Shown: positions 1 through 15,000, counted from the stretch's first letter. The stretch is DNA of 15,000 nt from Halisarca cf. caerulea (GCA_963170055.1 CAUJGJ010000368.1:1462501-1477500); one strand, 5' to 3'. Made by a program: numbers and translations. Notes: generated by a model from the sequence alone, not told the origin.

Positions 1-216
1 GCTATCCACAGAACCTCCTCGGAAGTAGATCTGAGCCATTACTGATGTTTCAGCAAGTCTCCACGATCACTTCAACTCCTACGAATAAAAAAGATCAATC
101 ACCTTATGTCGCCATTTTTATTTCGCATCAGCAATATCCAGACTAGATATCCGGTAATTCAGCTTGGCCGGATATTATTCTAAGCACTCCTCTTCCTGAT
201 TGCGCAACCGGACAAG
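1..216 (+). promoter_or_regulatory. Upstream region and 5' UTR of MRPS6
   Basis: This is the sequence before the MRPS6 start codon. I see no coding exon in it. A GCCAT core at 111-115 (ATGGC on the other strand, inside AAAAATGGCGACA) resembles a YY1 site, which is common near starts of ribosomal and mitochondrial housekeeping genes. The transcription start cannot be placed from sequence alone, so calling this promoter is inference from position. Confidence 0.35.
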
Positions 217-261
217 ATGCCCCGCTACGAATTCTCCTTCATTCTGAGAGCTCTAGAAAAT
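217..261 (+). CDS. MRPS6: MRPS6 coding exon 1
   Basis: The ATG at 217-219 is preceded by GACAAG, an acceptable animal start context, and opens with the family-typical MPRYE. The exon encodes 15 residues and ends ...GAAAAT before GTAAAA, a moderate donor. The codon boundary is phase 0, and aligning with the vertebrate protein leaves no gap at the junction. Confidence 0.9.
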
Positions 262-784
262 GTAAAACGACTGCCATGTTGTTTCAAATCGCTCCCAGTA
301 AACCTATTACATGCATTTCATATTCTATTGCATGTGTAGCCTGCTATGTCTTCTGCTATCAAATCTGTTGCTACCCTATTGATGGAGAACAGAGGAATCA
401 TCAGAAAGATAGAGAATCTTGGGGAAAAGGACTTGCCTTACAGAATAAGAGCTCATTCAAAGATATTCTGCAAAGGAAGGCAAGTTGTTATAGTTATGGA
501 CTAGGATGCACTCACTAAGATGTGTGTGTGTGTGTTGCAAATATCCCTTTTTCTCACTCTAAAATTTCACATGCTCTACTCTTGACTTCAGGTACATATT
601 ATTCGATACAGAAGTCCCTCCAACTGTCCTACCGTCCTTGCGGTGGAAACTGGGCCTCAATGAGAACGTTATCAGATGCACTGTTCTCTCCAAGTCACTG
701 CCCACCAGCACAGTCACACACAAGGATCTTCTCAACTCAGAGAGGACAAAATGCACACAACATTCTGTCAAATCTGTTAATTAA
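217..784 (+). CDS. MRPS6: Mitochondrial small ribosomal subunit protein bS6m (three exons)
   Basis: Joining 217-261, 340-479 and 592-784 gives a 125-residue protein ending at TAA 782-784, which as far as I recall is the same length as human MRPS6. It starts MPRYEFSFILRALEN, close to the vertebrate MPRYELALILKAM start. The middle has RKIENLGEKDLPYRIRAHS, matching the family's ENLGERxLPYRIxAHS block. The last exon has YILFDTEVPP and NENVIRCTVL, equivalent to the YFLxxxxAP and DxDVIRxxxV strands of the S6 ferredoxin-like fold. The family belongs to the mitoribosome small subunit and binds its rRNA near bS18m. Phases are 0 at the first junction and 2 at the second. The second intron has a GC donor. 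The C-terminal tail after about residue 100 is hydrophilic and differs from vertebrates. The gene points toward the kinase gene. Confidence 0.93.
340..479 (+). CDS. MRPS6: MRPS6 coding exon 2
   Basis: The acceptor is ...TTGCATGTGTAG at 339, immediately after an in-frame TAG, so coding cannot extend upstream. The exon encodes PAMSSAIKSVATLLMENRG, then the conserved KIENLGEKDLPYR block. It ends GGAAG before GCAAGT in phase 2. This is a GC donor with otherwise strong consensus. Confidence 0.92.
592..784 (+). CDS. MRPS6: MRPS6 coding exon 3 (terminal)
   Basis: The acceptor is CTCTTGACTTCAG ending at 591. The first base completes an AGG codon, giving KGR-YILFDTEVPP across the junction. The reading frame stays open to TAA at 782-784. 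The final 30 or so residues are Ser/Thr/Lys-rich and weakly conserved, as is usual for the tail of this family. Confidence 0.92.
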
Positions 785-838
785 TGTACCAATGTGCTGC
801 ATGAATGTACGTATATACTTGTGAACGCTATGTGTATC

Positions 839-1453
839 GGAACGTGGTTCACCACCCACACACACCAGCACACTACCCGGATCCGAAACATGGTTCACCA
901 CCCACACACACCAGCACACTACTCCGAAACATGGTTCACCACCCGCACACACCAGCACACTACTCCGGAACATGGTTCACCACCCACACACTACTCCGGA
1001 ACATGGTTCACCACCCACACACACCAGCACACTACTCCGGAACATGGTTCACCACCCACACACACCAGCACACTACTCCGGAACATGGTTCACCACACAC
1101 ACACACCAGCACACTACTCCGGAACATGGTTCACCACACACACACACCAGCACACTACTCCGAAACATGGTTCACCACACACACACACCAGCACACTACT
1201 TCGGAACATGGTTCACCACACACACACACCAGCACACTACTCCGGAACATGGTTCACCACCCACACACACCAGCACACTACTCCGGAACATGGTTCACCA
1301 CCCACACACACCAGCACACTACTCCGGAACATGGTTCACCACCCACACACACCAGCACACTACTCCGGAACATGGTTCACCACCCACACACACCAGCACA
1401 CTACTCCGGAACATGGTTCACCACCCACACACACCAGCACACTACTCTGGAAT
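839..1453. repeat. Minisatellite, 41-bp unit, about 15 copies
   Basis: A tandem array whose unit begins ACTCCGGAACATGGTTCACC and ends ACACACCAGCACACT. One copy near 962-990 is about 11 bp short. Copies vary mainly as CCCACACA versus CACACACA after TTCACCA. The 41-bp period is not a multiple of 3, so the same open string appears in all three frames; the long ORFs here are repeat artefacts. The array begins 54 bp after the MRPS6 stop and may be transcribed in its 3' UTR. Confidence 0.95.
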
Positions 1454-1760
1454 CTTGCTCATCCGTTGCCCTCATGCCCTGACGCATACGTTCTCTCCAA
1501 CCTGACAGTGTTCTGAGAGACAGACACCAAAACTATACAGTGAAACTTCTTTATTCCGACGGTGGTATTTGAAGAAGATATTGGATTATAGAAGGTTGTC
1601 AGATTACAGTGACTCTCACCATACTTCAATATGATGACTGTACCTCATAAGATGGTCAGGTTAGACAGAATGTCGGATTATTGAGGTGTTGTACTACACA
1701 GGTTTACTGTATAGTGTGTACAATAAGTCCCTCCAGTTGAATGTAATCGTATGGTTTACC
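1454..1760. other. Unassigned stretch between repeats
   Basis: No convincing coding exon, RNA gene or canonical AATAAA on the + strand. AATAAG near 1720 is a weak poly(A)-like hexamer. The sequence around 1549-1685 is AT-rich and could be 3' UTR of MRPS6 or intergenic. Confidence 0.4.
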
Positions 1761-1856
1761 TCAGCTATCAGACACATGGCTGTGGCTCACATCTCAGCTA
1801 TCACACACATGGGTGTGGCTCACATCTCGGCTATCACACACATGGGTGTGGCTCAT
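1761..1856. repeat. 33-bp direct repeat, three copies
   Basis: Three head-to-tail copies begin at 1761, 1794 and 1827. Each contains CACACATGGGTGTGGCTCAC, and CACAC...GTGTG within it can form a short hairpin. The period is a multiple of 3, and on + it reads as a repeated ISAITHMGVAH string. It lies directly before a splice-like site at 1861-1872. Confidence 0.85.
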
Positions 1857-1870
1857 GAGCTTACCTGCAG

Positions 1871-1963
1871 TTCAATGCACAAATGGAGAAATCTTGGGTG
1901 TCCCTTGCATCCCATTCTGCATGCATTGATCCCCTCCTGGATGCTTTGGACAAGTCAATCTAG
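1871..1963 (+). CDS. Possible terminal exon of an unrecognised gene (strand uncertain)
   Basis: After an acceptor-like CTTACCTGCAG (1860-1870), the + frame encodes 30 residues, with FNAQMEKSWVSL and DPLLDALDKSI, then TAG at 1961-1963. An ATTAAA at 2145-2150 could serve as its poly(A) signal. On the - strand the same junction reads CTGCAG/GTAAGC, a strong donor, preceded by a short open frame that includes MGCKGHPRF. Both readings are splice-compatible because the site is nearly palindromic. I recognise neither protein. No second exon was found. Confidence 0.25.
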   Translation, partial: FNAQMEKSWVSLASHSACIDPLLDALDKSI

Positions 1964-2144
1964 TAAATCTGGACTATACCCCAAGATTCCCCCCCCCCCC
2001 CTCCTCCTCTCCTGCGAATCCCCCCCCCCTCCTCCTCCCCCGAGAAACACCTATAGTGTAACTAACATCAGTGATGATGTTCATAAGTCCCTGCCTTATG
2101 TCTTTAATAGTATACTGATATGCTACACAAAATTACACACAATT

Positions 2145-2150
2145 ATTAAA
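2145..2150 (+). terminator. Candidate poly(A) signal ATTAAA, + strand
   Basis: This is the commonest variant of AATAAA. It is the first good + strand match after the MRPS6 stop and the 1871-1963 candidate exon. It could end either transcript. Position and hexamer are the only evidence. Confidence 0.3.
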
Positions 2151-2287
2151 CATAAATGAAATATTAATAGTCAAATTATTCTAATTTAAAGACGTACATA
2201 AATACACATAAAATGCTACAAAATTCAATTTCAAAGTACACAAATCACGGAACATTCTAAGCGCATGCAATGTACCATTGACATGCA

Positions 2288-2293
2288 TTTAAT
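2288..2293 (-). terminator. Candidate poly(A) signal ATTAAA for the kinase gene
   Basis: TTTAAT on + reads ATTAAA on -, about 217 bases after the kinase stop codon. It is the best hexamer downstream of that stop in the AT-rich zone. Confidence 0.35.
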
Positions 2294-2509
2294 AGAGCAA
2301 CAAAAAGGCATTGTGCAATGTAAAAGTGGAGAGAAAAAATAAAAAAATCTGTCACAGAATGCGCCAACCAGCACTTGGTGCTAACCACAAGACACACACA
2401 CATTAACCACAGCCTGTAGTCCAAATCCTGACCACAGCTACTAAAAAACAGTTTCTCATTATCTACGTATGCTCCCACATAGCACAGTACTACACTGACT
2501 GCGCTGTCC

Positions 2510-8415
<5,906 letters not shown>

Positions 8416-8480
8416 CTGAGAACAGACAATGATATATGAAAGGCTTCCTGGACAGGTGGAATACCTCCCGGCAACACATA

Positions 8481-8531
8481 CCACCCTCCAATACCATCAG
8501 CTATATTGCGACTGATGGTATTGGATGGTGG
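8481..8531. repeat. Short inverted repeat, 20-bp arms
   Basis: Arms 8481-8500 (CCACCCTCCAATACCATCAG) and 8512-8531 pair with one mismatch around an 11-base loop. It lies just upstream of the 8353-8415 exon, in what would be an intron or the gene's 5' region. It may be a remnant of a small foldback transposon. Confidence 0.88.
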
Positions 8532-8573
8532 AATGCGATGGTGATAAGGTGAAGAATTTCACCGCAATTATAC

Positions 8574-8612
8574 ACACATACATACATACGTACGTATGTA
8601 TGTATATGTACA
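8574..8612. repeat. CATA/TATG self-complementary tract
   Basis: ACATACATACGTACGTATGT and its continuation form a perfect 24-bp palindrome centred at about 8593. It resembles the 5237-5310 tract. Confidence 0.75.
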
Positions 8613-8644
8613 AGTTTGAGATAAGAAAGCTATCGCATGGTCAC

Positions 8645-8668
8645 CCAAGCAGGTGGAGCCCTTTTGAT
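8645..8668 (-). CDS. Candidate 24-nt micro-exon for PH strand 1 to loop
   Basis: Between AATCACTCACAG and GTGACC on the - strand, 24 nt encode IKRAPPAW. In phase 0 this would precede LLWVACYG, giving a PH-like L-I-K-R-x-P-P start similar to the RKSPP of Gab PH domains. The donor is weak beyond GTGA and no further upstream exon was found, so this is only a suggestion. Confidence 0.25.
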
Positions 8669-10254
8669 CTGTGAGTGATTTGCAGATCTCTCAGGCAAGC
8701 ACAGGGCAAAACACCAGGCTGTGTATTTGTAGTCCACACACACAAACATCAGAAAAACTGAAGTTACTGAAAATCAGTTATCGGATCCAAAGATACATAG
8801 ACATAGGTTTCAACAAATGTAATGAAAATGAGAGAGCATCACACACCTGCCTTACTTTTAAGATTGTTTCCTTTGGTTTTGAGGCCGGGATAGTTTACAA
8901 CACCCCCCCCCCCCCCTCCCTCCCCTTAGCACTGTACTATGACAGTAAGTAAACCGCCTTCAAAACCTCATGTACGTGTGGAGAAAGCAGCAGAAAATGA
9001 TACAAGCAATACTGGACACAGAATGCTTGTTTGAGGGATTGATTGAGGTATGTAGGTAAACGGTGGGGAAGTCCCAATAGAAACAGCCTCAAAACACCAT
9101 GACAACCACATTCCCAGAGGTGCAGTCACTGAGAAATTGAACTGTGTGACGTAAACAACAAATAGAGGAGCTGCTCTCCTCCAAAGATGCGTATGTACGT
9201 CTTAAACATTACACCAACCTAACGTGCATGAATGTGTGTGCCAATACCACTGGAGGGTTTCTAACCATGTAAGTATCTGTCCCAATTGTTTTCAAGTGAC
9301 AGGGTTGTGTGGGTGGGGGGGAGGGGGACTTTAACAGAACACACATATGGTTCGTTTAAACTTGGCCAGAAATCATGGGCAATTTGAACTGCCCTCGCAT
9401 GCGTCATGAGCAATGAGCTATAATGATGATACATGACAATGGGGTATTCACAGAACTGAACAAAACGGAAACCAGAAAAGGGCATCCTGGGGTCGAATCG
9501 GCAGTGCAGCGGCCGTCACACTCGACTGCTACGCACAAGCCCCCCCCCCCCCCCCCCCCGGTTCGGCGGCGGTCTTTTTCACTTTTTTTCCCTCCCTTCC
9601 GTGTATTGCCATGTGCCCATACTGAGCAGTCTGCTAACTTTAGCCATGTGCCCATACCGGCTGGGAGCTTGGGTTGCAGTTCTGTGTGTGTGTGTGGGGG
9701 GGGGGGGGGGTCTTAGAGGGACAAATACCCCGGTCTTTTCATCCCAAGATAAAACCCTGCTTAGTACCCATTCCTTGAAGTGGGCAGAAGATCACAAATT
9801 GTGTATTCAACTGCAAATTGGGAGGGGGAGTTTTGGGATTGACAACCTTGCACAAGATGGTGCAATAGGTCTCAGCATTGCAAGGTGTCACCAGCCACAC
9901 TATCAGGACCAGCCAACACATGTGAACATAAATAAACACGACAAGTACCCAAAGTGTTCCAACCATGTGGTAGCTGAAACCTGATCCAAACACACAGCCT
10001 GCATCAGAACATTTTTAAAAACTAATAGTACTTGCAAATTCCATGAGACTGTGGCTTCATTTACAAATAATCATTTCAGTAAATAAATATTTAGATCTTG
10101 CACTCTCACAACAGTAAAATGGTGGGCATCCATGATGATGTTAGATTTGTGAACATTTTTGCCCCTAAAATGATGCAATTTGCAAAATGTTTCAGTTGTG
10201 AAACTTCCTTTAAGTGCAGCACACACATTGTAAGTCTGTGATATACGTAATGTT
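8669..10254. other. Upstream/intergenic region without a supported gene
   Basis: No exon here passes both a splice and a homology test. It contains homopolymers (C-rich 8903-8921, G-rich 9308-9325, 20 C at 9540-9559, G run near 9697-9710), a strong isolated donor-like GTAAGT at 9255 on +, and another at 8946. A + open frame ending at 9984 and a - open frame in 9404-9655 have no recognisable domain. The text at 10140-10205, with TTTGTGAA and TTTGCAAAATG strings, looks like a decayed AT-rich repeat. The kinase promoter may lie in this region or beyond it. Confidence 0.4.
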
Positions 10255-10499
10255 ACCAGCACACCCCCTCAAGGATCACCAGCACACACCCTCAAGGGTC
10301 ACCAGCACACACCCTCAATGGTCACCAGCACACACCCTCAATGGTCACCAGCACACACCCTCAAGGATCACCAGCACACACCCTCAAGGGTCACCAGCAC
10401 ACACCCTCAAGGGTCACCACATACACCCTCAAGGGTCACCAGCACACACCCTCAAGGGTCACCAGCACACACCCTCAAGGGTCACCAGCACACACCCCT
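10255..10499. repeat. Minisatellite, 23-bp unit, about 10.5 copies
   Basis: The unit is CACCAGCACACACCCTCAAG plus GGT. Copies differ as AAGGGTC, AAGGATC or AATGGTC, and one copy near 10420 is shortened. CCCT..AGGG inside each unit is self-complementary. The period is not a multiple of 3. Confidence 0.95.
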
Positions 10500-10506
10500 T
10501 GAGGTA

Positions 10507-10535
10507 ATATTATTATTATTATTATTATAATTATA
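10507..10535. repeat. (ATT)n microsatellite
   Basis: About eight ATT units follow directly after the 23-bp array. Confidence 0.9.
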
Positions 10536-10650
10536 CACAAATACACAGTGTTGTATAAACTCAGAGGTTGAAGTATTCATGAGTGGGTGGGAATCGGTAT
10601 AAATACCAGTCTCAAAGAATGCATTGAGTGACACCAGTAATGTGTGCATA

Positions 10651-10875
<225 letters not shown>

Positions 10876-11124
10876 TGCATTCTTCACTTCCACTGAAGTA
10901 TCTCTTCACAAGGTCAAATACCAGTCAGTAGTGTTGTAACAGTAGAAGTCTGGTCCCCCCGTATAGGGCAGCCACCTGTCTACAGTGGCCACTGCATGCA
11001 TTTGTGTACTGGCCCATGAAAAAAGTCTTCAATTGTATAAGAAGTTTTCACAGTTCACAGAGTCTGATGTGAGGTTGGGCCCCACTTGCAGGTAGAAGAT
11101 GCATACAACTGCTCTCCTGTACGG
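10876..11124. other. Unassigned stretch
   Basis: No supported gene or repeat. It contains a C run at 10956-10961 and TGGCCACTGCATGCA near 10986. It separates two tandem arrays. Confidence 0.4.
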
Positions 11125-11816
11125 CCACGGGCGTAGCTGGGTGCCTTAGTAGCAGCCACGGGCATAGCTGGGTGCCTTAGTAGCAGCCACGGGCCTAGCT
11201 GGGTGCCTTAGTAGCAGCCACAGGCCTAGCTGGGTGCCTTAGTAGCAGCCACGGGCGTAGCTGGGTGCCTTAGTAGCAGCCACGGGCGTAGCTGGGTGCC
11301 TTAGTAGCAGCCACGGGCCTAGCTGGGTGCCTTAGTAGCAGCCACGGGCGTAGCTGGGTGCCTTAGTAGCAGCCACGGGCATAGCTGGGTGCCTTAGTAG
11401 CAGCCACGGGCGTAGCTGGGTGCCTTAGTAGCAGCCACGGGCCTAGCTGGGTGCCTTAGTAGCAGCCACGGGCGTAGCTGGGTGCCTTAGTAGCAGCCAC
11501 GGGCATAGCTGGGTGCCTTAGTAGCAGCCACGGGCGTAGCTGGGTGCCTTAGTAGCAGCCACGGGCATAGCTGGGTGCCTTAGTAGCAGCCACGGGCGTA
11601 GCTGGGTGCCTTAGTAGCAGCCACGGGCCTAGCTGGGTGCCTTAGTAGCAGCCACGGGCGTAGCTGGGTGCCTTAGTAGCAGCCACGGGCCTAGCTGGGT
11701 GCCTTAGTAGCAGCCACGGGCCTAGCTGGGTGCCTTAGTAGCAGCCACGGGCGTAGCTGGGTGCCTTAGTAGCAGCCACGGGCGTAGCTGGGTGCCTTAG
11801 TAGTAGCCACGGGCTA
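11125..11816. repeat. Minisatellite, 31-bp unit, 22 copies
   Basis: The unit begins CCACGGGCGTAGCTGGGTGC and ends CTTAGTAGCAG. It is very homogeneous. Nearly all variation is one base: GGGCG, GGGCA or GGGCC before TAG. Each unit carries TAGTAG, so it is closed in at least one + frame, and no long ORF covers it. Confidence 0.95.
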
Positions 11817-12110
11817 TGAGTTCCCCAGATTATGAGATTTCTGATACTCCTACCAATGGCTGCTTCCTCAGTGGGTTACACTAGTACACTCTGAACTGTA
11901 CACATCACTGTAAGGTGATCCCATTCCACAGGTCATTCATGAGGTGCAGTAAAACCACAAATTAAGAAGTGTTAAATGGAGTCACTCATGCCATCATTAA
12001 CTGATGCTCCATTGTCATAATAATAACATCATAAACAGTAGTACAAAGATTAGCATGCAGATATAAAGTGAATATTAGTTAAGATAAATGTCATGCTCCA
12101 TTGTCCACAG
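11817..12110. other. Unassigned AT-rich stretch
   Basis: No gene is supported. TGATGCTCCATTGTC at 12003-12017 recurs in part as CATGCTCCATTGTCCACAG at 12092-12110, just before the candidate exon. Confidence 0.4.
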
Positions 12111-12282
12111 CGCATTGCCCACACCAGTACAATACATACCCTGTGAAGAACTGGGAAATCTAGCTGGCTCACAACCAATCTACCACACAAAGGCCACAGA
12201 ATCACTGACATCACCGGATAGGATAGATGGCTTCAACAATGTGGATGCCAAAAGAGGTCATTTTAATACCATATGGTGCTAA
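12111..12282 (+). CDS. Possible terminal exon of an unrecognised gene
   Basis: After the acceptor-like CATTGTCCACAG (ending at 12110), an open frame of 57 residues runs to TAA at 12280-12282. It has balanced composition without repeats: ALPTPVQYIPCEELGNLAG, QPIYHTKATESL and RIDGFNNVDAKRG. Two Tyr lie in short motifs that could suit a receptor or adaptor tail. I recognise no family, and no upstream exon on + was found. Confidence 0.27.
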
Positions 12283-13027
12283 TTTTCAGCATGGGGATAC
12301 ATATTTGTGATTTGAGCCTTTATTTTGTGAATCAAAAGCTTGGTTGTAATCTATGATTATATTTTCACGAATGGACCAGTCCGCACTATACAATAGACTA
12401 ATAGACTGAGTATCTAACTAAACTATTATACGTAAATAAGCTTACATTCGTGAAGTTCATGAAATAACATCCCATGGAAAAAATACAGCCTACGCGATAC
12501 TAGCTTCATGACCCTCATTCTAAATCACCATCATTTTTGGCTGTTGAGGATTTCCAGACTAAATATTCAATGACGCTGATGAGTTGTGCCTAGTCTATCG
12601 TAGCCTACACACCTTTCTCCATTTTTTTCATGACATATTTTAGCTGGTTCCAAATACTTATGACACACAAATATATAACATGGCGGAATTGGTCTGGCTA
12701 CGCATGACCAACCTCTTGTATTATGTGCTGTCATAGACCAAGTACAGTTAGGAAGCAAGGATATGTACGCACTTTGAAGGTGAAGGAAGCAAGTGTTAGC
12801 AGTGTTTTCAAGATAGCCCAAAACACAAGACAGTACTACAGTCAAATAGACCATGGCCAATTTGTAAGCCAACTACACACACACTTTGGACTGCATCACA
12901 CAAAGAGAAAATGAAAACAAATGAAGTAAAACAAAATACGCAAAATTCTAATTACAATCAAAACAATTGCAATAATATACATATATTTCGATAACTTATG
13001 TGCATACATTCTGCAGTAATAGTGTAG
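12283..13027. other. Unassigned AT-rich region, possibly repeat-derived
   Basis: 12290-12480 has TTTGTGATTTGAG, TTTTCACGAATGG and TTCGTGAAGTTCATGAA strings, like an old AT-rich mobile element. At 12680 an ATGGCGGAATTGG starts a short + frame of 18 codons. A + open frame in 12723-12914 has no known domain. Nothing firm can be called. Confidence 0.35.
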
Positions 13028-13448
<421 letters not shown>

Positions 13449-14125
13449 CCAACTCTTCTATTCCACCGACCCCTCTGATTCACCAACTCTTCTATTCCAC
13501 CGACCCCTCTAATACACCGACCTCTCTGATTCACCAACTCTTCTATTCCACCGACCTCTCTGATTCATCAACTCTTCTGTTCCACCAACCCCACTGATTC
13601 ACCAACCCCTCTATTCCACCAACTCTTCTATTCCACCGACCCCTCTAATACACCGACCTCTCTGATTCACCAACTCTTCTATTCCACCGACCTCTCTGAT
13701 TCACCAACTCTTCTGTTCCACCAACCCCACTGATTCACCAACCCCTCTATTCCACCAACCCTTCTATTCCACCGACCTCTCTGATTCACCAACTCTTCTG
13801 TTCCACCAACCCCACTGATTCACCAACCCCTCTATTCCACCGACCCCTCTATTCCACCGACCCCTCTAATCCACCGACCTCTCTGATTCACCAACCCTTC
13901 TATTCCACCGACCACTCTATTGCACCAACCCCTCTAATCCACCGACCTCTCTGATTCACCAACTCTTCTGTTCCACCGACCCCTTATTGCACCAACCCCT
14001 CTAATCCACCGACCTCTCTGATTCACTAACCCCTCTATTCCACCGACCTCTCTGATTCACTAGCCCCACTATTCCAGCGATCTCTCTGATTCACCAACCC
14101 TTCTATTCCACCAACCTCTCTATTC
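13449..14125. repeat. Minisatellite, 16-bp degenerate unit, about 42 copies
   Basis: Alternating units of the type CTCTATTCCACCGACC and CTCTGATTCACCAACC. Higher-order blocks of several units recur, for example TTCTGTTCCACCAACCCCAC three times between 13571 and 13820. The array is strongly C/T-biased on the + strand. Confidence 0.92.
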
Positions 14126-14409
14126 TGTCACAAACTTCCTTGCCTACTGTGACAGATCGCCATGGTTTCACCCCATTAATGTAAAGTACCCAAGGAATGG
14201 AAACTCAAGGACATAATGATGTTTGAAGGGTATCCTCAGGTCTGCAAGATTGAGAAGTGGAAGACTGGGCACCTGTGTGAATGTGCAAGATACATTAGAC
14301 AATACTGTCAGAGCATATCTATTGCTTCAGAAAATTCAATCTCAACACATGTATATGTACCAGCTCCTTTACTGCCAACATCCTGGACAAAAGTGAGAAG
14401 AATGGGTGT
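14126..14409. other. Single-copy-looking gap between two arrays
   Basis: A + open frame from 14216 with FEGYPQVCKIEKWKTGHLCE is non-repetitive, but it runs into the minisatellite and shows no known domain or clear splice sites. I do not call a gene. Confidence 0.35.
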
Positions 14410-14876
14410 GCAGATGGGATGGTGGTGAGTGCCGGATGGGATGGTGGTGAGTGCTGGATGGGATGGTGGTGAGTGCCGGATGGGATGGTGATGAGTGCCG
14501 GATGGGATGGTGGTGAGTGCCGGATGGGATGGTGGGAGTGCCGGATGGAATAGTGGTGAGTGCTGGATGGGATGGTGCTGAGTGCTGGATGGGATGGTGG
14601 TGAGTGCCGGATGGAATAGTGGTGAGTGCTGGATGGAATAGTGGTGAGTGCTGGATGGGATGGTGGTGAGTGCTGGATGGGATGGTGGTGAGTGCCGGAT
14701 GGAATAGTGGTGAGTGCTGGATGGGATGGTGGTGAGTGCCGGATGGGATGGTGGTGAGTGCTGGATGGGATGGTGGTGAGTACTGGATGGGATGGTGGTG
14801 AGTGCCAGATGGGATGGTGGTGAGTACCGGATGGGATGGTGGTGAGTGCCGGATGGGATGGTGGTGAGTGCCGAAT
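14410..14876. repeat. Minisatellite, 22-bp unit, about 21 copies
   Basis: The unit is GAGTGCCGGATGGGATGGTG plus GT. Variants are GTGCTGG, GGAATAGT and GTACCGG, and one copy near 14535 is shorter. The - strand is open for about 200 codons only because 3 units equal 66 bases without a stop. This array is unrelated in sequence to the 22-bp array at 5453-5993. Confidence 0.94.
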
Positions 14877-15000
14877 GGATTCAGTTGGAATGAATGAAGA
14901 GGTCACTACAAACAGCGCATTTATCAGCACCCCTTCCCTTCTACTACCTTATACCATAGCTATTATCTATGCTTATACATTCCGCCCTCAACGTTAGTGA
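14877..15000. other. Unassigned window end
   Basis: AT-rich unique sequence with no supported gene or repeat. Confidence 0.4.

Larger units (their letters stand above)
1964..2509. other. Convergent 3' region
   Basis: No coding exon is supported. Two C-rich runs lie at about 1989-2040. From 2100 the sequence is AT-rich. ATTAAA occurs on + at 2145-2150 and on - at 2288-2293. The stretch from 2509 down to the latter would be a kinase 3' UTR of about 220 bases. An open frame on - in 2257-2517 is hydrophobic but starts in the kinase terminal exon in another frame, so I treat it as chance. Confidence 0.45.

Noticed and set aside
839..1453. Long + strand ORFs of 177-240 codons rich in HTHQHTTPEHGSP
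   Set aside because: They are a 41-bp tandem repeat read in three frames; the same peptide appears shifted in each frame and there is no supporting homology.
8941..9060. A possible + strand exon (MYVWRKQQKMIQAILDTECL) ending at donor GAG/GTATGT
   Set aside because: No acceptor or partner exon and no recognised family; it is short enough to occur by chance.
9404..9716. Open frames on both strands around the 20-C run, with a tRNA B-box-like GGTCGAATC at 9491-9499
   Set aside because: The peptides are low-complexity with a Gly or Pro run. There is no A box, no cloverleaf and no domain, so I call neither a tRNA-derived element nor a gene.
10140..10205. Possible small transposon with TTTGCAAAATG/TTTGTGAA text
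   Set aside because: No terminal inverted repeats or target duplications could be defined by eye; I kept it only as a note in the region entry.
12567..12914. Overlapping open frames on both strands, and an ATGGCGG start at 12680
   Set aside because: No domain, no convincing splice sites, and flanking text looks repeat-derived.
14410..14876. A - strand ORF of about 200 codons rich in HSPPSHPALTTIPS
   Set aside because: It is a 22-bp minisatellite without stops; three units make a 66-base period. There is no start context or domain.

Overview
The window looks like animal genomic DNA. The genes are intron-rich with GT-AG (and one GC-AG) splice sites, the proteins are metazoan types, and non-coding DNA is saturated with (TG)n/(CA)n tracts and minisatellites. 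A sponge or another early-branching marine invertebrate is my guess, based on an unusual tyrosine-kinase architecture and a few AT-rich repeat remnants; the phylum is not proven.

Two split genes can be assembled from splice sites, reading-frame phase and homology. (1) On the + strand at 217-784, three exons encode a 125-residue mitochondrial ribosomal protein bS6m (MRPS6). Its first intron is GT-AG and its second is GC-AG. (2) On the - strand at 2510-8415, eleven phase-consistent exons encode 751 residues of a tyrosine kinase. Its N-terminus is not resolved. In order it has most of a PH domain, a Gln/Pro-rich docking segment with two YxxM motifs, a short acidic helical linker and a complete C-terminal tyrosine kinase domain. 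I see no SH2 or SH3 domain. This resembles a Gab/IRS-type docking protein fused to its own kinase. The two genes converge, and candidate poly(A) signals lie about 140 bp apart (2145-2150 on +, 2288-2293 on -).

Layout: 1-216 MRPS6 upstream region; 217-784 MRPS6; 839-1453 41-bp minisatellite; 1761-1963 a 33-bp triplicated repeat next to an exon-like ORF; 2145-2293 convergent 3' ends; 2510-8415 kinase gene; 8416-10250 upstream or intergenic DNA with hairpins and homopolymers; 10255-15000 four more minisatellites (23, 31, 16 and 22 bp units), two long TG tracts and only weak coding candidates.

The most striking non-protein signal is in kinase introns. The last intron (2630-2824) begins, in the sense RNA, with about 30 GU repeats at the donor and ends with about 28 CA repeats running into the acceptor AG, so its ends can pair into a stem of more than 50 bp. 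Across the gene, GU tracts sit at donors and CA tracts on the acceptor side. A near-perfect 75-bp palindrome lies just inside another intron.
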